In this document: one piece after another, positions 7,178 through 14,287 of the stretch
Layout of the letters: the number at the start of each line of letters is the position of its first letter
Position numbering within the stretch: position 1 is the first letter of the stretch
Virus record (IMG/VR): IMGVR_UViG_3300020317_000109
Location: 1 to 32,508 of that record
Reading direction: 5' to 3' (one strand)
DNA from: a virus
Length of the DNA stretch: 32,508 nt
The notes under the pieces: model-generated
What the model saw: the letters and a program-made list of their open reading frames with translations, nothing else
The model's database searches: none
Told to the model about the DNA's origin: nothing
Position numbers and translations under genes: made by a program

Positions 7178-8235
7178 AATTATTAATACTGAACGATACA
7201 CATACAGGTATAAGAAATGCCTCTGATATTTTTTTAGATAATGCTGCAAAATTTTATAAAGAAATTTTATTTCCGCATTGTGACGATCATAATATCAAGC
7301 AGATATTACACTTGGGTGATTATTATGATCATCGTAAGTTTATAAATTTTAAGGCACTGACACACAATCGCAAGAGTTTTCTAAATCCTATGCGAGAGCG
7401 TGGCATGACTATGGATATTATTCCGGGTAATCACGACACATATTTCAAGAACACCAATGATTTAAATTCACTCAAAGAACTATTGGGTCATTATATGAAT
7501 GAAATTCATATTGTTATGAAACCCACAGTAATGAACTATGGTGGTCTTGACGTTGCGTTACTACCATGGATCACCAGTGAAAACTGTTCAGAATCTATGA
7601 ATTTTGTTAAAAATTGCAAAGCATCATTCCTTGCTGGTCATTTAGAATTATCTGGTTTTGATATGATGAGAGGAATTCAAAATAAACATGGAATGGATAA
7701 AGAAGCGTTCTCTAGGTTTGAGTTAGTTTTATCTGGTCATTATCATACCAAATCTCAAAAAAATAACATTATGTATCTGGGTACGCAGATGGAATTTTTC
7801 TGGTCAGATGCACATGATCCAAAACATTTTCATGTTTTAGATACTGAAACTCGCGAGATTGAAGCAATCGTTAATCCATTCACATTATTTGAAAAGATAA
7901 TCTATGATGATACAAAAACAGACTATAGTAATTATAATGTAGACCATTTAGATAATAAATTTGTAAAATTAGTTGTGATCAATAAATCTAACCCCTTTAC
8001 ATTTGATAAATTATGTGATAAAATAACAGATAGAAAAATACATGAATTAAAAATTGCTGAGAATTTTGACGAATTTATAGGTGAAAGAGTTGGTGATGAG
8101 GGTGTATCTGTAGAGGATACTACCACCCTTCTTGATAGTTACATTGATAATGTTGACACTGAATTAGATAAGTCTAGAATTAAAATTGAAATGAGAAACT
8201 TATTGACTGAAGCACAGGCACTTGAAATCGCATGA
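7174..8235 (+). CDS. gp47: Recombination exonuclease subunit gp47 (Mre11/SbcD type)
   Basis: Nuclease subunit of the gp46/47 complex, which resects DNA ends for UvsX-mediated recombination and takes part in host DNA breakdown. The 353-residue product (T4: 339) carries the calcineurin-type phosphoesterase motifs in order: NDTHTG (Asp8, His10), GDYYDHR, GNHDT, AGHLE, and SGHYHT. These are the two-metal ligands of Mre11. The C-terminal part should bind the coiled coil of gp46. Start and stop both overlap neighbours by ATGA, so 55-47-46 are translationally coupled. Confidence 0.96.
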   Translation: MKLLILNDTHTGIRNASDIFLDNAAKFYKEILFPHCDDHNIKQILHLGDYYDHRKFINFKALTHNRKSFLNPMRERGMTMDIIPGNHDTYFKNTNDLNSLKELLGHYMNEIHIVMKPTVMNYGGLDVALLPWITSENCSESMNFVKNCKASFLAGHLELSGFDMMRGIQNKHGMDKEAFSRFELVLSGHYHTKSQKNNIMYLGTQMEFFWSDAHDPKHFHVLDTETREIEAIVNPFTLFEKIIYDDTKTDYSNYNVDHLDNKFVKLVVINKSNPFTFDKLCDKITDRKIHELKIAENFDEFIGERVGDEGVSVEDTTTLLDSYIDNVDTELDKSRIKIEMRNLLTEAQALEIA

Positions 8236-9947
8236 TAATATTTAAATCGTTGAAGTATAAAAATTTCCTATCAACTGGAGATAATTGGACTGAAATAAAA
8301 TTAAATAATTCTAAGTCCACTCTCATTGTAGGAATAAACGGCGCAGGTAAATCAACCATGCTGGACGCCATATCATTTGGGCTATTTGGTAAACCTCATC
8401 GTGGTATAAATAAACCTCAATTAGTTAATACAATTAATAATAAAGATTGTGTAGTTGAAGTTGCATTTTCAATAGGTAGTAAAGACTTCAAAATTGTTCG
8501 CGGAATAAAACCAAATCTTTTTGAGATTTGGACAAATGGTAATATGATTGATCAATCATCTCACGCTAAAGAGTATCAAAAAATATTAGAACAAAATATT
8601 TTAAAATTAAATCATAAATCTTTCCATCAGATTGTAGTATTAGGTAGCAGTTCTTTTATTCCATTTATGCAACTGCCAGCACAACACCGTAGGGATGTTA
8701 TTGAAGACTTATTGGATATTAACGTCTTTTCTAAAATGAATACTATTCTAAAAGAAAAAACTTCTTTATTACGCGAAAATTTAAAGGACATAAAATATAC
8801 CATAGATTTGACTGAAAACCAGATAAAAACTCAAAAGAAATATATTAATGACATAACCACACTAAATGATGATTTTATAGAAAAAAGAAATACTGATATA
8901 TCTAATTTAATTTCTGAGCGTGAAGAACTGGAAAGCGATAATGAAATATGTCAAAAGTTTATAGATGAAAATCAGAAAACTATGCAAGAGGAATTAGATA
9001 ATGCGAATGATAAAAAGCAAGCGTTGCTCCAGTATCAAGCCCAATTCCAAACAAAAATCAAAAGATTGGTAAAGGAGAGCAAGTTTTATGAACAAAACGA
9101 AACATGCCCAACTTGTACCCAGAGTATTGACGAAAGTGTTAGATCAGAGAACCTTAAATCCGCAAAGGCCAAAGCAAAAGAATTTCAGCAAGCAATGGAC
9201 CATGGACTTAAAGAGTCGGCTGCTGTGGAACAGATTATTGAAAGGTACACTGAGTTGGCAGAAAAGATTAGACAACAAATGTCAACTATATCTTCTAACA
9301 ATAACACAATCACACGGTTCCAAAGACAAGTACAATCTTACCAAAATGAACTAAACCAACTTTCTGATCAAACTGGAGATTTGTCAAAGGCAAATATTGA
9401 ATTAAAAGATTTAGAAGAAAAAAAAGAAATATCAAATAATACGAGGTATGAGATAAACGAATCACATACCTATAATAACGTCATGGGTGAAATGCTTAAA
9501 GATACTGGAATTAAGACCAAAGTAATTAAACAATATTTACCTGTAATTAATAATTTGGTCAATAAATATTTACAGACCTTAGACTTTTTCGTACACTTTG
9601 ATCTAGATGAATCTTTTCAAGAGACCATTCGCTCAAGACATAGAGATGCCTTTTCATACGACTCTTTTAGTGAAGGTGAGAAACAGCGTATTGATTTGGC
9701 ACTTTTGTTCACTTGGAGAATGATTGCTAAGATGAAAAATTCTGTCGCGACCAATCTTCTAATTTTAGATGAAACTTTTGATTCATCTTTGGACCATGAC
9801 GGTGTTGACAATCTTATGAAAATACTATATACTCTCGGTGAAGATACTAACGTGTTTGTAATATCGCATAAAGGAGAAATTCTTGATGGGAAATTTGAAA
9901 ACAGATTGGAGTTTTATAAAGAAAAAAACTTTAGTAGGATGAAGTAA
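8232..9947 (+). CDS. gp46: Recombination exonuclease subunit gp46 (Rad50/SbcC type)
   Basis: ATPase subunit of the gp46/47 resection complex, 571 residues (T4: 560). Walker A GINGAGKS is at about residues 34-41. Two coiled-coil arms flank a zinc-hook CPTC at about residues 292-295. The ABC signature SFSEGEKQR is near 476 and Walker B LLILDETFDSSLD near 508, followed by a D-loop and VISHKGE with the switch His. All elements are intact and in the expected order. The gene ends 62 bases before gene 45, with a promoter in the gap, so 46 is the last gene of the coupled 55-47-46 set. Confidence 0.96.
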   Translation: MIIFKSLKYKNFLSTGDNWTEIKLNNSKSTLIVGINGAGKSTMLDAISFGLFGKPHRGINKPQLVNTINNKDCVVEVAFSIGSKDFKIVRGIKPNLFEIWTNGNMIDQSSHAKEYQKILEQNILKLNHKSFHQIVVLGSSSFIPFMQLPAQHRRDVIEDLLDINVFSKMNTILKEKTSLLRENLKDIKYTIDLTENQIKTQKKYINDITTLNDDFIEKRNTDISNLISEREELESDNEICQKFIDENQKTMQEELDNANDKKQALLQYQAQFQTKIKRLVKESKFYEQNETCPTCTQSIDESVRSENLKSAKAKAKEFQQAMDHGLKESAAVEQIIERYTELAEKIRQQMSTISSNNNTITRFQRQVQSYQNELNQLSDQTGDLSKANIELKDLEEKKEISNNTRYEINESHTYNNVMGEMLKDTGIKTKVIKQYLPVINNLVNKYLQTLDFFVHFDLDESFQETIRSRHRDAFSYDSFSEGEKQRIDLALLFTWRMIAKMKNSVATNLLILDETFDSSLDHDGVDNLMKILYTLGEDTNVFVISHKGEILDGKFENRLEFYKEKNFSRMK

Positions 9948-9951
9948 GAGG

Positions 9952-9980
9952 TTGACTAATTATTTATAATATGTTATAAT
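9952..9980 (+). promoter_or_regulatory. Sigma70-type promoter of gene 45
   Basis: TTGACT (9952-9957), 17-base spacer, TATAAT (9975-9980), in the short gap between 46 and 45. Only one base departs from consensus. It gives the clamp and clamp-loader genes their own start of transcription. Confidence 0.83.
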
Positions 9981-10009
9981 CACAGAAATGAAACAATGGA
10001 GATTAAATT

Positions 10010-10696
10010 ATGAGAGAAGTGATTAGCGAAGCTACAATTCAAGTATTGAAGAACTTCGCATCTATTAATTCAAATATTGTTATTGAAAATGGCAGCAGTA
10101 TTAGAACTATTTCAGAAGCAAAAAATATTCTGGCAAAAGCGGAAGTTGAGCAAACATTTCCCCAAAGGTTTGGAATTTATGATCTAAGCGAATTTCTTGG
10201 AGTACTTGGTTTGGTTGACACGCCAGTATTGGATTTCGCTGGAGATTATGTGACTATTGGAGATTCTACTGGTAGATCAAATATCAAGTATTTTTTCTCT
10301 GATCCAGACATGCTGACAACATCTACAAAAGATGTAAAGATGCCAGAAGGTGACGTTAAATTTCGCCTAGATATGGATACATTAAATAAACTAAAACGAG
10401 CGGCATCCGCACTAGGTCACTCAGAATTGATCATTGAATCTAGTGGAAATGACGGTCTTGCGAAATTGACGGTAACGACAACTGATAATTCTACAGCGAA
10501 TACTTTTTCTATTGATATTCCTGTTGAAGAAAATTCAAGTAGTTATAAGTTTGTGTATAACATTAACAACTTGAAAATTTTAACTGGTAATTATGATGTG
10601 GAGATTTCATCAAAATTGATTTCAAAATTAACTAATACTGAAACTAAATTGCAATACTGGATTGCACTTGAAAAAACATCTACTTATGGAGAGTAA
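10010..10696 (+). CDS. gp45: Sliding clamp gp45
   Basis: Trimeric DNA clamp that gives processivity to gp43 and tethers the gp55 late transcription complex. The 228 residues equal the T4 gp45 length. The sequence has the repeated beta-alpha clamp architecture, with recognisable stretches such as RFGIYDLSEFLGVLGLVDTP near 55-75, GDSTGRSNIKYFFSDPDML, and the C-terminal TKLQYWIALEKTSTYGE. Basic residues for the inner DNA-facing surface are present. The start follows ATGGAGA. It lies directly after a strong promoter and heads the set 45, small gene, 44, dexA-like, 62. Confidence 0.94.
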   Translation: MREVISEATIQVLKNFASINSNIVIENGSSIRTISEAKNILAKAEVEQTFPQRFGIYDLSEFLGVLGLVDTPVLDFAGDYVTIGDSTGRSNIKYFFSDPDMLTTSTKDVKMPEGDVKFRLDMDTLNKLKRAASALGHSELIIESSGNDGLAKLTVTTTDNSTANTFSIDIPVEENSSSYKFVYNINNLKILTGNYDVEISSKLISKLTNTETKLQYWIALEKTSTYGE

Positions 10697-10702
10697 TTAA
10701 AA

Positions 10703-10921
10703 ATGGCTGACGATAAAAATAAAAAAGTTGAAGACCCAAATAAAAAAGCATATGATCTTATGAATCAAATTTCTCGCAGCGCGATTGCAGTAATTGATAC
10801 CGTAACTCAGCGCGGTGGTTTTCGTGGTGAAGAACTATCAACGATTGGGCAGTTGAGAGATCAGTGTACTCAAGGTGTACAGATTGTTGAAAACTATAAG
10901 CAAGAGCAAGCAGAAGAATAG
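10703..10921 (+). CDS. Small conserved protein between clamp and clamp loader
   Basis: A 72-residue charged protein that I do not recognise. It begins with a Lys/Asp-rich stretch (ADDKNKKVEDPNKKA) and continues with a probable amphipathic helix pair (AYDLMNQISRSAIAVIDTVTQ; RDQCTQGVQIVENYKQEQAEE). It lies 6 bases after gene 45 and 23 bases before gene 44, each with its own ribosome site. Position suggests a replication or transcription accessory role, comparable only in location with T4 rpbA next to gene 45, but there is no clear sequence similarity to RpbA. Confidence 0.75.
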   Translation: MADDKNKKVEDPNKKAYDLMNQISRSAIAVIDTVTQRGGFRGEELSTIGQLRDQCTQGVQIVENYKQEQAEE

Positions 10922-10944
10922 ATATTAAAGGATAGATTTATATA

Positions 10945-11910
10945 ATGAATACTCAGAGTGACTTCTGTAATACAAATGAATTTCTGTGGGTGGAGAAGTA
11001 CCGCCCACAGAAAATTGAAAGAACTATCCTACCAAAAGAACTAAAGCAAAATCTACAAAAAATCGTTGAGACCGCCGAAATTCCTAACATGCTATTTACT
11101 GGAACCGCTGGTCTCGGCAAAACAACAGTTGCCAAAGCATTATGTAATACATTAGGTTTGGATTACATAATAATTAATGGCTCTGAAGATGGTAATATTG
11201 ATACCTTGCGTGGCAAGATCAAACAATTTGCTTCTACTGTATCATTGCAAGGTGGTTATAAGGTTGTGATCTTAGATGAGGCAGACTACCTCAATCCACA
11301 ATCAACTCAACCTGCTTTGCGTGGATTTATAGAAGAATTTAGCAACAATTGTCGCTTTATAATGACATGCAATTTTAAGAATAGAATTATTGAACCTTTA
11401 CATTCCAGATGTGGTGTATATGAGTTTAATACGACTAAAAAAGAAATGGCTGGTCTTTGTGGGGATTTTCTTAAACACGCTAGAAATATTCTTGAACAAG
11501 AGAATGTAAAATTTGAAGATCAAGACCTTGTTAATATTATTATGAAACATGCTCCTGATTGGAGAAGGGTTTTAAATGAAACACAAAGACGATCTATGGG
11601 TGGTATTCTTAGTGGGAATAGTTCTAGTAATACTGGTATTAATGAAATTGACTCTCTCTTAAAGTTCATCAAAGACAAAGACTTTAAGAAAATGCGTTCT
11701 TGGGTGGTCAATAATATTGATACGGATAGTTCTGCTATTTTTAGGGGAATTTATGATAAAATGTCAAATCATATAAAACCACACGCTATCCCTCAAGTTG
11801 TGTTAATTCTTGCAGAATATCAATATAAAAATGCTTTTGTTGCTGATTTAGAAATCAATACAGTTGCGTGTCTAACTGAAATAATGGCAAATGTGGAGTT
11901 CATAGAATGA
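10945..11910 (+). CDS. gp44: Clamp loader large subunit gp44
   Basis: AAA+ ATPase subunit of the gp44/62 loader that opens and loads gp45. The product is 321 residues (T4: 319). The opening motif is FLWVEKYRPQKI, Walker A FTGTAGLGKT is at 51-60, Walker B ILDEADYL at 109-116, sensor-1 MTCNFKNRI at 140-148, and the arginine-finger motif SRC at 154-156. A long perfect inverted repeat lies within codons 13-23. The stop overlaps the DexA-like gene by ATGA, so the usual direct coupling to gene 62 is interrupted. Confidence 0.96.
   Translation: MNTQSDFCNTNEFLWVEKYRPQKIERTILPKELKQNLQKIVETAEIPNMLFTGTAGLGKTTVAKALCNTLGLDYIIINGSEDGNIDTLRGKIKQFASTVSLQGGYKVVILDEADYLNPQSTQPALRGFIEEFSNNCRFIMTCNFKNRIIEPLHSRCGVYEFNTTKKEMAGLCGDFLKHARNILEQENVKFEDQDLVNIIMKHAPDWRRVLNETQRRSMGGILSGNSSSNTGINEIDSLLKFIKDKDFKKMRSWVVNNIDTDSSAIFRGIYDKMSNHIKPHAIPQVVLILAEYQYKNAFVADLEINTVACLTEIMANVEFIE
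10981..11013 (+). other. Strong hairpin inside the start of gene 44
   Basis: TTTCTGTGGG pairs perfectly with CCCACAGAAA. One T-G wobble and two GC pairs extend this to a 13-bp stem closing a 7-base loop (AGAAGTA). It begins 36 bases after the gp44 ATG and spans codons 13-23. Confidence 0.6.
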
Positions 11911-12518
11911 GTGTTGCTTATGAAGGATTAAATGATTGTGTGATATATGACTTTGAAACACTTTCTGTTGATGTAAACAGAGGTGTTGTATTATCTTTAG
12001 GTCTGCTTACTTTCTCTAGGGCGAGATTTACAAATAATCCATACAGTTATGAAGAACTTTTAGATGGTAGTGTTGGTATTAAATATGATGTTAAAAAACA
12101 AGTGGAAGTTTATGATCGTAAAATTTCAAAATCTACACTTGATTGGTGGAATAAACAGCCCAAAGAAACAACAGCAGCAGTGATGGTTCCATCAGAAAAT
12201 GATAAAGATATTAGCGAAACCTATAACTTTTTTGTGCAGAATGTAAATATCAATAACCTAAAAACTGTGTTTTCTCGCGGAAATACCTTTGATATTCCTT
12301 TCTTTGAAGGTATCTTAAATGATACTGGTAAAAAAGTTCCTTATCCATTTTGGATGGTTCGTGATACAAGATCATTTCTTGATGGTTTGCTTTGGGGGTC
12401 TGGTGTTAAGAACGATTATATTCCAGAAGGATGTGCAGAAAAGTTTGTTAAACATGATGCGCGGCATGATTGTGTAATGGATGTAATGCGTATGCAAACA
12501 GTGATACAAAACCTATGA
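11907..12518 (+). CDS. dexA: DexA-like 3'-5' exonuclease (DEDD family)
   Basis: RNase-T/DnaQ-fold exonuclease resembling T4 exonuclease A (227 residues; here 203). Exo I is DFET near residues 15-18. The Exo II region is RGNTFDIPFFEG, and Exo III is KHDARHDCVMDVM, with the His and Asp of the DEDDh type. The insert SKSTLDWWNKQPKE is typical of the DexA / Rv2179c-like family, some members of which act on RNA. Whether DNA or RNA is the substrate cannot be read from sequence. Its location is odd: it sits between the two clamp-loader genes, with ATGA overlaps on both sides. Confidence 0.85.
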   Translation: MSVAYEGLNDCVIYDFETLSVDVNRGVVLSLGLLTFSRARFTNNPYSYEELLDGSVGIKYDVKKQVEVYDRKISKSTLDWWNKQPKETTAAVMVPSENDKDISETYNFFVQNVNINNLKTVFSRGNTFDIPFFEGILNDTGKKVPYPFWMVRDTRSFLDGLLWGSGVKNDYIPEGCAEKFVKHDARHDCVMDVMRMQTVIQNL

Positions 12519-12892
12519 ACCACTTTGATTATTTAAACTCAATCAACCATAATAAAGGCGATATTATGGTTGATGATATCACTGAAAAATCATATAAATC
12601 ATACTACATTAATAGATCGTTATCCTATTTTAATGACACTATTCTTGCTGCAAACGAGATGAATAGGCACCATCATATTGATGGTAGGTTACAATATGAT
12701 TTTATGCGTAATATTGTTAGGAAACGAAAGCGGTTTTCTAAATGGACTAAGGCTGATAAAATGGATGCTTTAGATTCAATTAAGGAGTATTATGGATACT
12801 CAAATCAAAGGGCAAGAGAAGTTCTAAAATTGATCCCCAAAGAGCATTTAGATCATATTAGATTTAAGTTGCGTAAGGGTGGTAAAAACTAA
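12515..12892 (+). CDS. gp62: Clamp loader small subunit gp62
   Basis: Small subunit of the gp44/62 clamp loader. The 125-residue product is shorter than T4 gp62 (187), but similar in size to those of marine T4-like phages. It begins MNHFDYLNSINHNKGDIM, with the F-D-x-L-N-x-I-N pattern of the family. It continues YKSYYINRSLSYFNDTILAANEMN and KWTKADKMDALDSIKEYYGYS. ATG 12515 is chosen because it overlaps the DexA-like stop by ATGA. An open extension to 12470 overlaps the upstream gene and does not look like gp62. Confidence 0.9.
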   Translation: MNHFDYLNSINHNKGDIMVDDITEKSYKSYYINRSLSYFNDTILAANEMNRHHHIDGRLQYDFMRNIVRKRKRFSKWTKADKMDALDSIKEYYGYSNQRAREVLKLIPKEHLDHIRFKLRKGGKN

Positions 12893-12897
12893 AATTA

Positions 12898-12905
12898 TAT
12901 AAATA
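12898..12905 (+). promoter_or_regulatory. T4-type late promoter before regA and the packaged-protein cluster
   Basis: Exact TATAAATA in the 54-base gap between gene 62 and regA, 42 bases before the regA start. Transcription from it would run through regA into the genes at 13361-17010 that carry capsid-targeting-like leaders, giving them late expression as expected for internal head proteins. Confidence 0.7.
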
Positions 12906-12946
12906 CCATTGTCATTAATGAATATAACAAAAAAAGTGAGTTGACA

Positions 12947-13360
12947 ATGAATGAAGAAACAAATATAGTAAATTGGTCACCAACTGATATGTTGGAGATA
13001 ACTTTAAATGAACCTGATGATTTCTTAAAAGTAAGAGAAACATTAACACGAATTGGTGTATCAAGTAGGAAAGAAAATAAACTATTTCAATCTTGTCATA
13101 TCCTTCATAAACAAGGTAGATACTTTATAGTCCATTTTAAAGAGTTGTTTTTGCTAGATGGTAAAAAATCAAACTTAGAAGAAAGCGACATAGGCCGTAG
13201 AAATACTATCGCTACACTTATGTCAGATTGGGGTCTAGTCTCCATACAAAATGAATCAGTTGCTAAAAATTTAGCACCTCTGCGACAGATTAAGATTATT
13301 CCTTTTAAAGAAAAAAATAATTGGGAACTATGCCCCAAGTATAATATAGGAAGAAAATAA
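12947..13360 (+). CDS. regA: Translational repressor RegA
   Basis: RNA-binding repressor of early phage mRNAs that acts by occluding translation starts. The product is 137 residues. After a 15-residue extension it follows T4 RegA closely: MLEITLNEPDDFLKVRETL, then SCHILHKQGRYFIVHFKE, LMSDWGLV, and the C-terminal W-E-L-C-P-K-Y-N-I-G. The start is ATG 12947 behind AAGTGAG (12934-12940). The TTG at 12941 abuts that site and is rejected. The next gene starts on the base after the stop. In T4 the polymerase gene follows regA directly, whereas here about 6 kb of accessory genes intervene. Confidence 0.96.
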   Translation: MNEETNIVNWSPTDMLEITLNEPDDFLKVRETLTRIGVSSRKENKLFQSCHILHKQGRYFIVHFKELFLLDGKKSNLEESDIGRRNTIATLMSDWGLVSIQNESVAKNLAPLRQIKIIPFKEKNNWELCPKYNIGRK

Positions 13361-13924
13361 ATGCAGAGTTTCAAATCTCACCTTATAAATGAAAGTGCGC
13401 TTAGTGCGCTAAGAACTGCGACGAAAGCCCACAAAGGGCAGTTTAGAAAAAGTGGTGGTGAATACATTGCTCATCCAAAAGAAGTCGCTAAAATAGTTGC
13501 TAAGTTCAAACCAAAATCAAAAAATTTATCTGCATTAGTTCAAGCAGCATATCTGCATGATACTATAGAAGATACTGATTTATCACACGCTGACTTAGTT
13601 AAGCAGTTTGGTGGGTTGGTTGCCAATCTTGTTGACCAATTGACCACTAAAAAAGATGATCTGGAAGCAGCAGGTGGTAAGGGTGAGTATATAAAAGATA
13701 AGATGGTCAACATGACAAGTTGGGCATTAGTTATTAAACTCGCTGATAGACTTGCTAATGTATCTGATATTAAGCAGCAGAAACCAGAATGGCAAAGAAA
13801 ATATGCTGGCGATACAAAATTGGCGTTAGACGCTGTAAAAAGAGATAGAAAACATTTGAGTCCTACGCATAAGAAAATTATTAAGAATATAGAAACTATT
13901 ATCAAACCTTATGTGAAAGGATAA
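13361..13924 (+). CDS. SpoT/MESH1-like HD hydrolase with capsid-targeting-like leader
   Basis: A 187-residue stand-alone HD hydrolase of the RelA/SpoT class, predicted to hydrolyse (p)ppGpp or a related nucleotide. The family motifs are all present: HKGQFRKSGGEYIAHP (His38) at residues 24-39, YLHDTIEDT with His66-Asp67, and VIKLADRLANV with Asp129. There is no synthetase domain, so the architecture is that of a MESH1-type hydrolase. The first residues, MQSFKSHLINE, look like a T4 capsid-targeting leader ending in an (I/L)xE gp21 site, with cleavage predicted after Glu11, before the enzyme domain. It starts immediately after the regA stop. The family is firm; alarmone specificity and packaging are inferred. 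Confidence 0.88.
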   Translation: MQSFKSHLINESALSALRTATKAHKGQFRKSGGEYIAHPKEVAKIVAKFKPKSKNLSALVQAAYLHDTIEDTDLSHADLVKQFGGLVANLVDQLTTKKDDLEAAGGKGEYIKDKMVNMTSWALVIKLADRLANVSDIKQQKPEWQRKYAGDTKLALDAVKRDRKHLSPTHKKIIKNIETIIKPYVKG

Positions 13925-13929
13925 ATTCT

Positions 13930-14277
13930 ATGAAACTTTTTTCTAAATTTATAACAGAAATAACTAAAAATCAACGTAAAAAGAAAGAAGCCTATGCTTT
14001 GACATATGTTAGGCAAGGCAAGATGGGTATTCTAAGAATTAGGCCATTACCAGGAAGCAAGTGGGTTGAGGTACGTGGTAAGGTGGGATTTGAAAATAAT
14101 TACGATGAAAATGATTATTTACACAGAACTATGACTCTTATCGGTAAAGGTGTAAATGTATCTGAATTTGTAAATGGTTCAGAGGTTGTACTATATGATA
14201 GAGGTGATAAAGTTGCAAAACTAGCATTAAGAGCAGTTAGGGCAATTGTAAAATATCCAGACGTACAGCATTGGTAG
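13930..14277 (+). CDS. Putative internal head protein, unknown function
   Basis: A 115-residue basic protein that I do not recognise. The N-terminus MKLFSKFITE matches the leader pattern of its neighbours, with a predicted gp21 cut after Glu10. The mature part begins ITKNQRKKKEAY and is rich in Lys and Arg. It then runs through short strands (GILRIRPLPGSKWVEVRGKVG; GSEVVLYDRGDKVAKLA), which suggests a small beta-rich fold. The basic character would suit DNA association inside the head. It has its own AAAGGA ribosome site and lies 5 bases after the HD hydrolase gene. Confidence 0.72.
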   Translation: MKLFSKFITEITKNQRKKKEAYALTYVRQGKMGILRIRPLPGSKWVEVRGKVGFENNYDENDYLHRTMTLIGKGVNVSEFVNGSEVVLYDRGDKVAKLALRAVRAIVKYPDVQHW

Positions 14278-14287
14278 GTAATAATAA

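Noticed and set aside
5769-8412. TATAAATA octamers inside uvsW and gene 46
   Set aside because: They fall within coding sequence with no gene start at the right distance; they show that the octamer alone is weak evidence.
9961-9968. TATTTATA, a late promoter octamer on the minus strand
   Set aside because: It lies inside the spacer of the strong gene 45 promoter and would only give antisense RNA to gp46; likely chance in AT-rich DNA.
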